Shown: in pieces, positions 1-8,076 of the stretch | Layout of the letters: each line of letters starts with the position of its first letter | Numbering within the stretch: the first letter of the stretch is position 1 | The notes under the pieces: model-generated | Told to the model about the DNA's origin: nothing | Database searches by the model: none | What the model saw: the letters and a program-made list of their open reading frames with translations, nothing else | Assembly: GCA_020848905.1 (NCBI GenBank) | Contig: JADLHG010000009.1 | Coordinates: 62,001 to 126,000 of the forward strand | Length of the DNA stretch: 64,000 nucleotides | Source of the DNA: Deltaproteobacteria bacterium | GTDB taxonomy: Bacteria > Myxococcota_A > Polyangia > GCA-2747355 > JADLHG01 | Reading direction: 5' to 3' | Translations under genes and position numbers: made by a program

Positions 1-1922
1 GGCATCTCGACGTCCGAGATCACCAGCTCCACCCCTCCCTCCGCGAGCACGCGCAGCGCGTCCGCGCCATCCACGGCCAGGCGCACCGCGTAGCCCGCCG
101 CCTCGAGGATACTCTTCCCGAGCGCGCGCGTGGTCGCCGAATCATCCACCACGAGGACACAGCGGGGCACGGCGCCGGGCGCGCTCGCCGGCCGCGCGCG
201 AGGCGGCACGCCGGACGGCTGCTGCGCCCCCGCCCGCACGAGCTCGGGCACGTTCAGGACCAGTGCCGGCGCCCCGTCGGGCAGCACGGTACCGGAGACG
301 TAGAAACGAAGTCCCTCGAGCCGCGGACCGAGCGGCCGCACCGTGACCTCCCGCTCGTCGAGGAGCTCGTCCACCACCAGGGCCAGCCGCCCGGCGCCCG
401 CCCCGAGCAGCACGACGGGCACGCGGCGTGACGCAGCTTGCTCCGAAGGCGCGCGTCCGAGGAGCGACGCGAGGTGCGCAACGGGCTGCGCCGGACCGTC
501 GCTCCAGGCCTCTGTGCCTTCCTCGGCCCGGTCCAGCTCCTCGGGCTCGAGCCGCAGGAGCCGCCGCACGCCCAGAAGCGGCAGAGCGAAGCGCTGGCCT
601 CCGGCAGCGACGAGGAGAACCCGCAGCGTGGCGAGGGTCAGGGGCACCGCGATCGTGAACCGCGTCCCCCGGCCGGGGATGCTCTCGACGGCGGCGGTGC
701 CGTGCAGCCCCTCCAGGGTCGCCTTCACCACGTCGAGGCCCACGCCGCGGCCCGACACCGCATCCACCCGACGCGCGGTCGAGAGGCCGGGAAGCCAGAC
801 GAGCTCGGCCGCCTCGGCGTCGCTTCGCGGAGCGGTGAGGCCGAGCTCCGCAGCGCGCCGCCGCAGCGCCGGCAGGTCCAGGCCCCGCCCGTCGTCCGCG
901 ACTGTCACCTCCGCCTGCGCGCCACAGAGCCTCGCCGTCACCTCGAGCCGTCCCCGCGGCGGTTTGCCCAGGGCCACGCGCTCCGGCCTCGGCTCGAGAC
1001 CATGGTCCACGGCGTTGCGCACCAGATGGCGGAGCGGGTCCTGCAGCCGCTGGGCCAGCGCGCGATCCAGCGCCACCTCCTTCCCCGTCGCCACGAGGTC
1101 CGCCTCCCGGCCTGTCGCGCGGCAGAGGTCGGCCACGAGCCGCTCGAGCTCCTCGAACCCCGCGCCGAGGGGCAGAAGGCGCGCGCTGCGAGCCTCCGCC
1201 TCGAGAGCGTTCGCCACGCGCTCGAGCTGGCGCAGGTCCCCCCGGGCCCGGCGCTCCGTCTCCTCGAGGCCCCGCTCGAGGGCCCCGAGCCGCACCGCGA
1301 GCTCTTCACGAGTGGTCGTTCTAGAAGATTTCGTCCTATACGCCAGCTCCCCGAGCGCCTCCACCCGCGCGGCCAGGCGCCCCCGCACCCGCAGAAGCTC
1401 CCCGCTCTGCCGCACGAGCTCGTCCAGGTGCTCCACAGCCACCCGGGCCGTGGGCGAAGCCGGCACCTCCGACGACGCGGCTCCGGCGGGCGCCGGTGTC
1501 GCGTTCGGTGGGCCCGCCGCCGGCTCCTCCTGGCGCGCCGCGAGGGCCGCGGGGGTCCCCGGGGAGGTCGCCACCGGCCCTCCGGGCTCGCGAAGCTGCT
1601 CGAGCGCCACCTGCACCGCGTCCACCAGCGCGAAGAGGAGCTGGTAGCGTTCGGAGTCGAACACGATTCGGCCGTCGCGCGCCGCCCCCAGCATCTCCTC
1701 GAGCCCGTGACAGGCCCCTTCGATCGGCCGCGCTCCCACGGCGCGGGCGGCCCCCTTCAGGCTGTGCGCCGCGCGAAAGAGCGTGCGCAGCAGCTCGACG
1801 CGCACCTCGGCCCCCGCCGCCCGCTCGAGGGCCAGCAATCCCCGGTTCAGCGCGGCGAGGTGCTCCTCGGCCTCCCCGAGGAAGGTGGCCATCAGGCGCC
1901 GGGTCAGCTCCGCGCGGTCCAT
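1..1922 (-). CDS. cheA: CheA-type chemotaxis histidine kinase with C-terminal receiver (partial, 3' end off window)
   Basis: Hybrid kinase that would phosphorylate itself and then response regulators downstream of the chemoreceptor in the same operon. Translating the complementary strand from 1922 gives an Hpt domain (AAHSLKGAAR, phospho-accepting His53), a variable Pro/Ala linker, a CheA-type ATPase with LVRNAVDHGLE and DGRGLD boxes, a CheW-like domain, and a receiver whose phospho-acceptor region VISDVEMP lies at the window edge. No CheA-family P2 domain is obvious. The ATG at 1922 overlaps the chemoreceptor stop (ATGA), which fixes the start and implies translational coupling. The reading frame is open to position 1, so the receiver end and any further genes lie outside. 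The family is secure; which regulator it serves cannot be seen. Confidence 0.92.
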   Translation of the reverse strand, partial: MDRAELTRRLMATFLGEAEEHLAALNRGLLALERAAGAEVRVELLRTLFRAAHSLKGAARAVGARPIEGACHGLEEMLGAARDGRIVFDSERYQLLFALVDAVQVALEQLREPGGPVATSPGTPAALAARQEEPAAGPPNATPAPAGAASSEVPASPTARVAVEHLDELVRQSGELLRVRGRLAARVEALGELAYRTKSSRTTTREELAVRLGALERGLEETERRARGDLRQLERVANALEAEARSARLLPLGAGFEELERLVADLCRATGREADLVATGKEVALDRALAQRLQDPLRHLVRNAVDHGLEPRPERVALGKPPRGRLEVTARLCGAQAEVTVADDGRGLDLPALRRRAAELGLTAPRSDAEAAELVWLPGLSTARRVDAVSGRGVGLDVVKATLEGLHGTAAVESIPGRGTRFTIAVPLTLATLRVLLVAAGGQRFALPLLGVRRLLRLEPEELDRAEEGTEAWSDGPAQPVAHLASLLGRAPSEQAASRRVPVVLLGAGAGRLALVVDELLDEREVTVRPLGPRLEGLRFYVSGTVLPDGAPALVLNVPELVRAGAQQPSGVPPRARPASAPGAVPRCVLVVDDSATTRALGKSILEAAGYAVRLAVDGADALRVLAEGGVELVISDVEM

Positions 1923-3577
1923 CAGCGCGCCGAGAGCTCCCGCAGGCGCTCGGTCAGTCGGTGCAGATCGTGCGAGGTGCGCTCGATCTGCTGCGTGGAG
2001 GCGAGGCTCTGGTTCGCCACGAGCGTGATCTCCTGCACCGCCTCGCCGATCTGGGACATCCCCGCCGCCTGCTGGCCGGCCGAGGCCGAGATCTGCGCGG
2101 CGGCCTGCGCCGACTCGGTGATCACCGCGGTGAGGCTGCCGATCACCTCCCCCGCCTGCTGCACCGCGCGCAGCGCCCCGCTCGCGGCCTTGGTCCCCTC
2201 CTCGGTGGCGAGCACGGCGGCGGAGGTCTGGCGCTGGATCACCCCTAGGATTCCCCGGACCTGCACCGTGCCCTTCTTGGCCTGGTCGGCGAGGGCGCGC
2301 ACCTCCTGCGCCACCACGGCGAAGCCCCGCCCGTGCTCTCCGGCGCGGGAGGCCTCGATGGCCGCGTTCAGGGCCAGGAGGTTCGTCTGTTCGGCGATCT
2401 CGTTGGCCGAGGCGATGAGCTCCGAGATGGCCTGCGCCTGGTCGGCCAGGCCGAACATCTTCTCGGCGATGGCCTCGACCTGGGCCTTGAGCCGCGTCAC
2501 GTCGGCGAGCGTCACCTCCACGACCTCGCGACCGGCGTGGCTGACCTCCATCGAACGCCGGGCCAGCTCCGCCACGGTACGCGCGCGTTCGGCCGCCTGC
2601 GCCGCGGTGTGGCTCACCTCCTCCACCGTGGTCGCCGTCTCCTGGACGGCCGCCACCTGTCTCCCCGCTCCCGCCGCCTGCTGCGTGGTGGCCGCGAGCA
2701 CCTCCGCCACCGCCGGCGCGAGGTTCTGCACCGCGTCCCGCATGCCGTCGAGAAGCTCCTCGATGCGCCGCCGGGCCTGGGCCTCAGTCTCGGCGCTGAC
2801 CATGGTGGTCCCCAGCCGCTCGGCCATGCGGTTGAAGGCCTGCGCGATCTCCCCGAGCTCGTCGCCCGAGGCCACGGGGAGCCGGTGCGTCAGCGCCCCC
2901 GTCCCGAGCTGGGCCGCACCCTCCACCAGCTCCTGGGTCCGCCGCGCCAGATTCCGGCTGATCGCGGCGGCGATCAGCGCGGCCAAGAGCGCCGCGCCGC
3001 CCCCCGCGCCGAGGGTCCAGTTGACGCGGACCAGCGTGGCCTCGAGCGTCCGCTTGCGCGCCTCCAGCAGGAGATCCTCGTGGGCACGGATCTGCGCGCT
3101 CGTCTGCCGCAGGCGATCCATGAGGCGCTTCCCGTCGCCGCGGCGGACCAGCGGGAGCACGGCCTCGAGGCTCTGCTCGCGCCGGCCGCGCACGAGCATC
3201 TCTTGGTGCGCGAGCTTCTCCTTGGCTTGGCGCGCGAACTCCGCGAGTCGCGTCTGCTGCGTGGCGTCGTCCGCCGTGACGCGCGCGAGCTCGGCCAGCG
3301 AAGGATGGACTCCCGATCGCCCCCGTTCGTACGCCTCGAGAAACGGCTCGTGTCCCGTCAGGGCAAAGCCCCGGGCCCCGGTCTCCACGTCCTTGACCAG
3401 CGAGAGCACCAGCTCGACCTGGGCCCGGACCTCGTGGGTGTGGGCCACCCAGCGGCTGCTCTCCGCCAGCGCCGCGCTCGTGCGCCAGGCCGTAACGGTG
3501 ACCACCCCCACCGCCACGACGGGCAGCCCCACGGCCAGGCTCAGCTTGCGTCCGATCGTCCAGCCCTTCCTCGGCAT
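1922..3577 (-). CDS. Methyl-accepting chemotaxis protein with CHASE3 sensor domain
   Basis: Membrane chemoreceptor of 551 residues. Order: first membrane helix about 11-32; a periplasmic helical CHASE3-like region (about 40-180) with the family hallmark [13 protein letters not shown]; second membrane helix about 188-208; a HAMP domain; then the cytoplasmic coiled coil with the hairpin tip ([14 protein letters not shown]) that binds CheW and CheA. An in-frame start 60 bases further upstream would run into the cheW gene; the ATG at 3577 places the membrane helix near the N-terminus and leaves a 23-base gap, so it is preferred. CHASE3 ligands are generally unknown. No CheR or CheB gene is visible in the window, although the Gln/Glu pairs typical of methylation sites are present. 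Confidence 0.92.
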   Translation of the reverse strand: MPRKGWTIGRKLSLAVGLPVVAVGVVTVTAWRTSAALAESSRWVAHTHEVRAQVELVLSLVKDVETGARGFALTGHEPFLEAYERGRSGVHPSLAELARVTADDATQQTRLAEFARQAKEKLAHQEMLVRGRREQSLEAVLPLVRRGDGKRLMDRLRQTSAQIRAHEDLLLEARKRTLEATLVRVNWTLGAGGGAALLAALIAAAISRNLARRTQELVEGAAQLGTGALTHRLPVASGDELGEIAQAFNRMAERLGTTMVSAETEAQARRRIEELLDGMRDAVQNLAPAVAEVLAATTQQAAGAGRQVAAVQETATTVEEVSHTAAQAAERARTVAELARRSMEVSHAGREVVEVTLADVTRLKAQVEAIAEKMFGLADQAQAISELIASANEIAEQTNLLALNAAIEASRAGEHGRGFAVVAQEVRALADQAKKGTVQVRGILGVIQRQTSAAVLATEEGTKAASGALRAVQQAGEVIGSLTAVITESAQAAAQISASAGQQAAGMSQIGEAVQEITLVANQSLASTQQIERTSHDLHRLTERLRELSAR

Positions 3578-3600
3578 CTCGGCCCCCGTGCGGCTCTGGC

Positions 3601-4578
3601 TCAACGCCCGCCGTCGCCTCGTTCGATACGCAGCCACGGACCCTCGCGGAGCGCCGCCCCGTCGAGAAGCGCGAGCCCCTCGGGGGTCACTCCCTTCACG
3701 AGCTCCCGCGGCGGCGAGGGTTCTCCTCCCGTCAGCGGGCGCAGCTCCTCGGCCGCGACGAAGGCCGCCGAGAGCACCGCCTCGACGAGCACTCCGACCT
3801 CGGCCCCTCGTTCGCCGAGCAGGAGCACCCGGCTCGCGTCGGTCGGAGGCCGCGGAGGGCCGCCGAGAACCACGCCTAGCTCGAAGACCGGGAGCAGCGC
3901 GTCCCGAAGCGGCATGACTCCGGCGAGCCCGGGAGGCGCTCCGGCCACGGACGTCAGCGCCTCCGCGCGCCGCACCTCGCGCACCTCCGCGAGCTCCAGC
4001 GCGTAGCGTCCACCCCCCGAGGTGAAGCTCACCACCTCCCGGCGACGCCTCGGCCCGCTCTCTCCCGTTGGCCGAGCGGCCAGCCGCCGCGCGCGCTCGC
4101 GCAGAATCGCCGCCGACTCCTCAGGGGAAGGGGCGTCGGGGACCACAGGCTCGCCTTCAAGCGCGGCCCGTCGCCCCTCGGGAGCACGCGACCCGACGAG
4201 CCGCACGAGCCCGACTGGAAGACCGCTCGCTCCCTCGAGCTCGGTCGCGGGCGCGAGCGCGACCGGGTCGACGCGTTCGAGCGCCAGCACGCGGTCCACG
4301 CGCACGGCGAGGCGCCTCGTCCCCCGGCGCACGACGAGCAGGTGCTCCTCGGGGCAAAGCTCCGCGGACTCGCCCTCTCGCGGCCCGGCCAGCGCCACCA
4401 GCGGCACGCGCTCGCCGCGCAGGTCGATCACCCTATTCCCCCCCGGGAGCGCCTCGGCAGCCTCGACCGGCGCCACGGCGCGCAGCACCTCCTCGACGGC
4501 CGCCGCGGGCACTCCGTAGCGCTCCCCGGCGAGCTCGAACACCACCATGGCCGCCCCATCGACCCCCATGCCGTCCAC
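3601..4578 (-). CDS. Tandem CheW-domain coupling protein
   Basis: Protein of 325 residues made of two CheW-like domains, about 8-150 and 195-320, joined by an Arg-rich linker. CheW couples receptors to CheA in the signalling array; a double-CheW protein could bridge two receptor or kinase partners. The first copy contains [16 protein letters not shown], the second [15 protein letters not shown], both matching the CheW beta-strand pattern. The chosen start is a GTG at 4578 because GGGGAGGGG lies just upstream at a normal distance; an ATG at 4569 is the alternative. It sits between the single receiver gene and the chemoreceptor, 18 bases after the former, and is probably co-transcribed with them. 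Confidence 0.88.
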   Translation of the reverse strand: MDGMGVDGAAMVVFELAGERYGVPAAAVEEVLRAVAPVEAAEALPGGNRVIDLRGERVPLVALAGPREGESAELCPEEHLLVVRRGTRRLAVRVDRVLALERVDPVALAPATELEGASGLPVGLVRLVGSRAPEGRRAALEGEPVVPDAPSPEESAAILRERARRLAARPTGESGPRRRREVVSFTSGGGRYALELAEVREVRRAEALTSVAGAPPGLAGVMPLRDALLPVFELGVVLGGPPRPPTDASRVLLLGERGAEVGVLVEAVLSAAFVAAEELRPLTGGEPSPPRELVKGVTPEGLALLDGAALREGPWLRIERGDGGR

Positions 4579-4596
4579 TGTATCCCCTCCCCGGGG

Positions 4597-4983
4597 CTAA
4601 GGGCCAGGCGTCCGCTCGGACCGGAGGTAGGCGCGCACCTGGTCGACGAAGGTCGCGGGGTCGATCGGCTTCTCGAGGTAGCCCGAGAACCCCAAAGCGA
4701 GCGCGCGTTCGCGATCCCCGACCATGGCAAAGGAGCTCACCCCCACCACCGGGATGGCCGCCAGCTCGGGGTCGGCCTTCAGTCGCTCCGCGGTCTCGTA
4801 GCCGTCCATCTCGGGCATCTGGATGTCGAGCAGGATCAGCTCGGGCGCCTCGGCCCGCGCGCGCTCGAGCGCCTCGCGCCCGTTCTGCGCGGCGATGACC
4901 GTGAAGCCGTGGCGCTCGAGCAGGAAGGTGGCCAGGTACCGGTTGTTCTCGTTGTCCTCGACGAGCAGGATCTTCGCTCCCAT
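4597..4983 (-). CDS. Single-domain response regulator (CheY/DivK type)
   Basis: Receiver-only protein of 128 residues. It shows the acidic pair (LLVEDN, residues 6-11), phospho-acceptor Asp53 within LLDIQMPEMDGYE, and the conserved Lys in SGYLEKPID. With no output domain it should act by docking, either as the target of CheA or of the hybrid kinases encoded directly upstream. The open frame extends far upstream of the real start; the ATG at 4983 begins exactly at the family's N-terminus and lies 20 bases after the PAS kinase stop. It reads ALLERHG-style histidine kinase receiver sequence closest to those attached to hybrid kinases, so it may have separated from one. Confidence 0.9.
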   Translation of the reverse strand: MGAKILLVEDNENNRYLATFLLERHGFTVIAAQNGREALERARAEAPELILLDIQMPEMDGYETAERLKADPELAAIPVVGVSSFAMVGDRERALALGFSGYLEKPIDPATFVDQVRAYLRSERTPGP

Positions 4984-5003
4984 CGGCGCCTCCTGGCTTT
5001 GCG

Positions 5004-6713
5004 TCAGCTCACCGCCGGGCGTGTCTCGGACGGTCGCAGCGGCACGGTGAAGACGAAGCGCGAGCCCCGGCCGGGCTCGCTCTCCACCTGGATCATTCCG
5101 CCCATGGCCTCGAGCAGGCGGCGGCAGAGGTGCAGCCCGAGCCCCGTCCCCTCGTAGACCCGCCGCGCCGAGCTGTCGAGCTGCCGGAAGGCCTCGAAGA
5201 GGAGATGGAGCTGATCGGCGCGGATGCCGATCCCCGTATCCTCCACGGCCAGCTCCACCTGCTCCAGCGCGGCGCGGCCCACGATCCGCACCTCCCCGCG
5301 CTGGGTGAACTTCACCGCGTTGTTCGCCAGATTCAGGAGCACCTGGTAGACCCGCCGCCGATCCCCGACCAGCTCGGGCGGCGCGTCCGCGAGGTCCACC
5401 ACGAAGCGGAGCCCCTTCTGCTCCGCGGCGGGCCGCAGCACGTCCTGCACCTCCTTCACGACGGCAGCCAGCTCGAAGCGCTCGCGGGAGAGCACCAGCT
5501 TCCCCGATTCGATGCGCGAGAGGTCCAGGAGGTCGTTGATCAGGCCCAGCAGGTGCCGCGCCGCCCCGCGCACGATGCCGAGCTGCTTGCGCTGCTCGCC
5601 CGTGAGCGGCCCCGCCAGGCCCTGCTCGAGCACTCCCGTGAAACCGATGATCGAGTTCATCGGGGTGCGCAGCTCGTGGCTCATCATGGCCAGAAACTGC
5701 GACTTGAGCCGGTCCACCTCGGTCAGCCGCTCGTTCGCCGCGGCCAGCTCCCGGGCGCGCTCCTCGAGCTCCTGGTTCAGCCGAACAATCCTCTCCTCGC
5801 TGCGCTTGCGTTCCGTGATGTCGCGGAAGATCACCACCCCGCCCCGGCCGACTCCGCCCGCGTCGCGCAGCGGCCTCCCCGAGCCAGCCACGACGATTCC
5901 GTCGGGCCACTTCTGGCTCCGGACGAGAAACTCGATGTCGTCGCAGCTCTCGCCCCGCAGGGCCCGACCCATCGGGTTCTCCGCGGACGAGACCGGCTCC
6001 CGGGTCTCGGCCAAGAGCACCTCGTTGCGTACCTGCCATTCGGTGCGGGCGGCCCCGACCGGCGCGGCGTCGAGCAACCGCACGGCCTCGGGATTCGCCA
6101 GCACCACGCGGCCCGTCGCGTCCGCCACGACCACACCCTCGCCCAGGCAGTCCAGGATCATCTGCAGCTCGTCCCGGTTGGCGTACAGCTCGGCCTGGCT
6201 CGCCCGCAGCTCCTCCTCGGCGCGCTGGCGCGTGGCCACCTCGGCCCGGAGCTGCTCGTTGGCCGTAGCCAGCTCCAGCGTGCGGAGCGCCACTCGCCCC
6301 TCGAGCTCGTCCCGCGCCGCCCGGAGCTCGTCCTGCAGCGCGTGCTGGGCCGTCATGTCCCGCAGGGAGCAGAGCACGAGCCTCTCGCCGGTCCGGCAGG
6401 TCACGGGGCTCAAGCTCACGTCCACGGGCACCTCGGTGCCGTCGGCCCGCAGCGCGCGAATGCGGAGCCCCGTCCCCATCGGGCGGCGGCGAGGGTCCGC
6501 CGCGTAGGCCCGGCGGTTCGCCACGTGCACCCCCCGCGCGGCCTCGGGGATGAGCGCCTCCACGGGCTGGCCGAGCAGCGCCGCCCCCCGAGCGCCGAAG
6601 AGCGCCTCGGCCTGGGTGCTGACCAGGCGGATCGTGCCCTCGGCGTCCACGGCCAGCATCGGGTCGGGGGCCGCCTCGACCAGCTGGAAGAGCGCCTCCA
6701 GGTCGAGGGGCAC
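5004..6713 (-). CDS. PAS-PAS sensor histidine kinase
   Basis: Soluble sensor kinase of 569 residues with no membrane helix. Domains: PAS about 5-120; coiled coil about 125-180; second PAS about 181-300 ending in DITERKRSEE; coiled coil; HisKA with the phospho-accepting His346 in SHELRTPMN; and a HATPase with LANNAVKF (N box), EDTGIGI and GTGLGLHL. The start is a GTG at 6713 preceded by GAGGGGT; it follows the upstream kinase stop by only four bases, so the two are translationally linked. The lack of transmembrane segments means the signal is cytoplasmic, possibly relayed from the neighbouring receiver-kinase or chemoreceptor array. Likely partners are the receiver at 4597-4983 and the receiver on CheA. 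Confidence 0.92.
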   Translation of the reverse strand: MPLDLEALFQLVEAAPDPMLAVDAEGTIRLVSTQAEALFGARGAALLGQPVEALIPEAARGVHVANRRAYAADPRRRPMGTGLRIRALRADGTEVPVDVSLSPVTCRTGERLVLCSLRDMTAQHALQDELRAARDELEGRVALRTLELATANEQLRAEVATRQRAEEELRASQAELYANRDELQMILDCLGEGVVVADATGRVVLANPEAVRLLDAAPVGAARTEWQVRNEVLLAETREPVSSAENPMGRALRGESCDDIEFLVRSQKWPDGIVVAGSGRPLRDAGGVGRGGVVIFRDITERKRSEERIVRLNQELEERARELAAANERLTEVDRLKSQFLAMMSHELRTPMNSIIGFTGVLEQGLAGPLTGEQRKQLGIVRGAARHLLGLINDLLDLSRIESGKLVLSRERFELAAVVKEVQDVLRPAAEQKGLRFVVDLADAPPELVGDRRRVYQVLLNLANNAVKFTQRGEVRIVGRAALEQVELAVEDTGIGIRADQLHLLFEAFRQLDSSARRVYEGTGLGLHLCRRLLEAMGGMIQVESEPGRGSRFVFTVPLRPSETRPAVS

Positions 6714-6717
6714 GGGG

Positions 6718-7977
6718 CTACCCCTCGCGCGCGCGGTCGGGTTCGTCGAGGGCCGGAAACTCCATGGTGAAGGTGGTCCCCACCGCCGAGCTCTCGACGC
6801 GGATGCGCCCCTCGTGCACCTGCACCACCCGCTGTACGGTGGCCAGTCCCAGCCCGCTCCCGCGGCCCTCGGGCTTCGTCGTGTAGAAGGGCTCGAAGAG
6901 GTGCGCGCGGATCTCCTCGGACAGCCCGGGGCCCGTGTCCTGCACGGACAGCGTCACCACGGACCGCGGTGCCCCACCCTCCTCGGTCGCAGCTCCGCAC
7001 GCCGTGCGGAGGCGTAGCGTGCCGCCGCCAGCCATCGCGTCGCGGGCGTTGATCGCGAGGTTCGTGAGGAGCTGGTCCAGCAGCGCCAGGTCCCCCGCGA
7101 TCCGGGCCGGCCGTCCCCCCTGCTCGTGCACCACCCGAATCTCCGGGCCCGTCGCGCGCTGGAGCATGGGGAGCCGGCTCGCCACATGGGCCTCGAGGTC
7201 CACCGGCGCCCGCCGCACCTCCCCCTGGCGCCCGAGGGTGAGGAGCTGCCGCGCGATGGTGGAGGCCGCGCGGGCGGACTCGGCGATCAGGTCCAGATCG
7301 GCCAAAGCCTCTGGGTCTCCCGCGACGCGCTCCCGCAGCAGCCCCGCCGTGCCTGTCACCCCCACGAGGAGGTTGTTCATCTCGTGCACGGCCCCCGCGG
7401 CGAGCTGGCCGATCACCTGTAGCTTCTGCGCGCGCAGGAGCGCCGCGGTGGTCTCGGCGTGCGCCGCGAGCTCCGCCTGCAGGCGGCGGTTCGCCGCGGC
7501 CAGGTCGAGCATCTTCTTCTCGAGCTTCTGGACCAGCCGCTCGTTGTAGGTGCGGAGGTACTGATCCTCGGCCGGCAGCTCGATGAGCGCCCGGGTGAGC
7601 GCCCCCGCCTGGGCCTCGGCCAGCACCTCGCGCAGCACGGCCTCGAACTCGCGCGGCTCTATCGGCTTGATCAGGTAGCGCGCCGCCCCGAGCGAGAGCG
7701 CGAGCTGCCGGTCCCGGTCCTCGGTATAGGTGGCGGTGTAAAAGACGACCGGCACGTGACGCAGCTTCGGGTCGGCCTTGATCGCGCGACAGAGCGCGAA
7801 GCCGTCCATCTCGGGCATCAGCACGTCGCTCAACACGAGATCGACGGGCTCGGCGTGCAGCCGCGCGAGCGCCTCGATGCCGCCGCGGACCGAGACGACC
7901 TCGTGCCCCCCCGCCGAGAGCAGGAGCTCCACCAGATAGAGGTTCTCGGCGTTGTCGTCGACGCTCAGAACCTTCAT
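6718..7977 (-). CDS. Receiver-histidine kinase hybrid (N-terminal receiver)
   Basis: Protein of 419 residues and the first gene of the signalling operon. An N-terminal receiver (LSVDDN, Asp51 in LSDVLMPEMDG, Lys in YLIKPIEP) is followed by a coiled coil and a kinase core with the phospho-accepting His198 (GAVHEMNNLL, the HNNxL-type box seen in some soluble kinases) and a HATPase containing NARDAM, DTGPGL and GSGLGLATV. The ATG at 7977 is chosen because it starts the receiver fold exactly and has GGAGGGT close upstream. The arrangement receiver then kinase suggests control of kinase activity by an upstream phosphodonor. A TATATT box at 8006-8011 could be its promoter. Confidence 0.91.
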   Translation of the reverse strand: MKVLSVDDNAENLYLVELLLSAGGHEVVSVRGGIEALARLHAEPVDLVLSDVLMPEMDGFALCRAIKADPKLRHVPVVFYTATYTEDRDRQLALSLGAARYLIKPIEPREFEAVLREVLAEAQAGALTRALIELPAEDQYLRTYNERLVQKLEKKMLDLAAANRRLQAELAAHAETTAALLRAQKLQVIGQLAAGAVHEMNNLLVGVTGTAGLLRERVAGDPEALADLDLIAESARAASTIARQLLTLGRQGEVRRAPVDLEAHVASRLPMLQRATGPEIRVVHEQGGRPARIAGDLALLDQLLTNLAINARDAMAGGGTLRLRTACGAATEEGGAPRSVVTLSVQDTGPGLSEEIRAHLFEPFYTTKPEGRGSGLGLATVQRVVQVHEGRIRVESSAVGTTFTMEFPALDEPDRAREG

Positions 7978-8005
7978 TCCACCCTCCACACCCGCGTCAC
8001 CGGGA

Positions 8006-8011
8006 AATATA
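8006..8011 (-). promoter_or_regulatory. Candidate -10 box (TATATT) of the chemosensory operon
   Basis: In an otherwise very GC-rich 99-base gap after rne, the minus strand carries TATATT about 28 bases before the ATG of the receiver-kinase gene. No good -35 box is visible at the usual distance, so this rests on the -10 match alone. Confidence 0.35.
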
Positions 8012-8076
8012 GCAGCAGACCCGCCCACCGCCCGTCTCCTGGCGCCCGCTGCGCCCTGGGCGACCGTGGCCGGCCG

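Noticed and set aside
438-3917. Very long plus-strand open frame of 1159 codons opposite the chemosensory genes
   Set aside because: It is composed of Arg/Ala/Pro/Gly low complexity without motifs, lies opposite genes with clear domains, and follows from the GC-rich third positions. The same applies to 7459-10545 (plus), 47426-49465 (plus) and 55496-58069 (plus).
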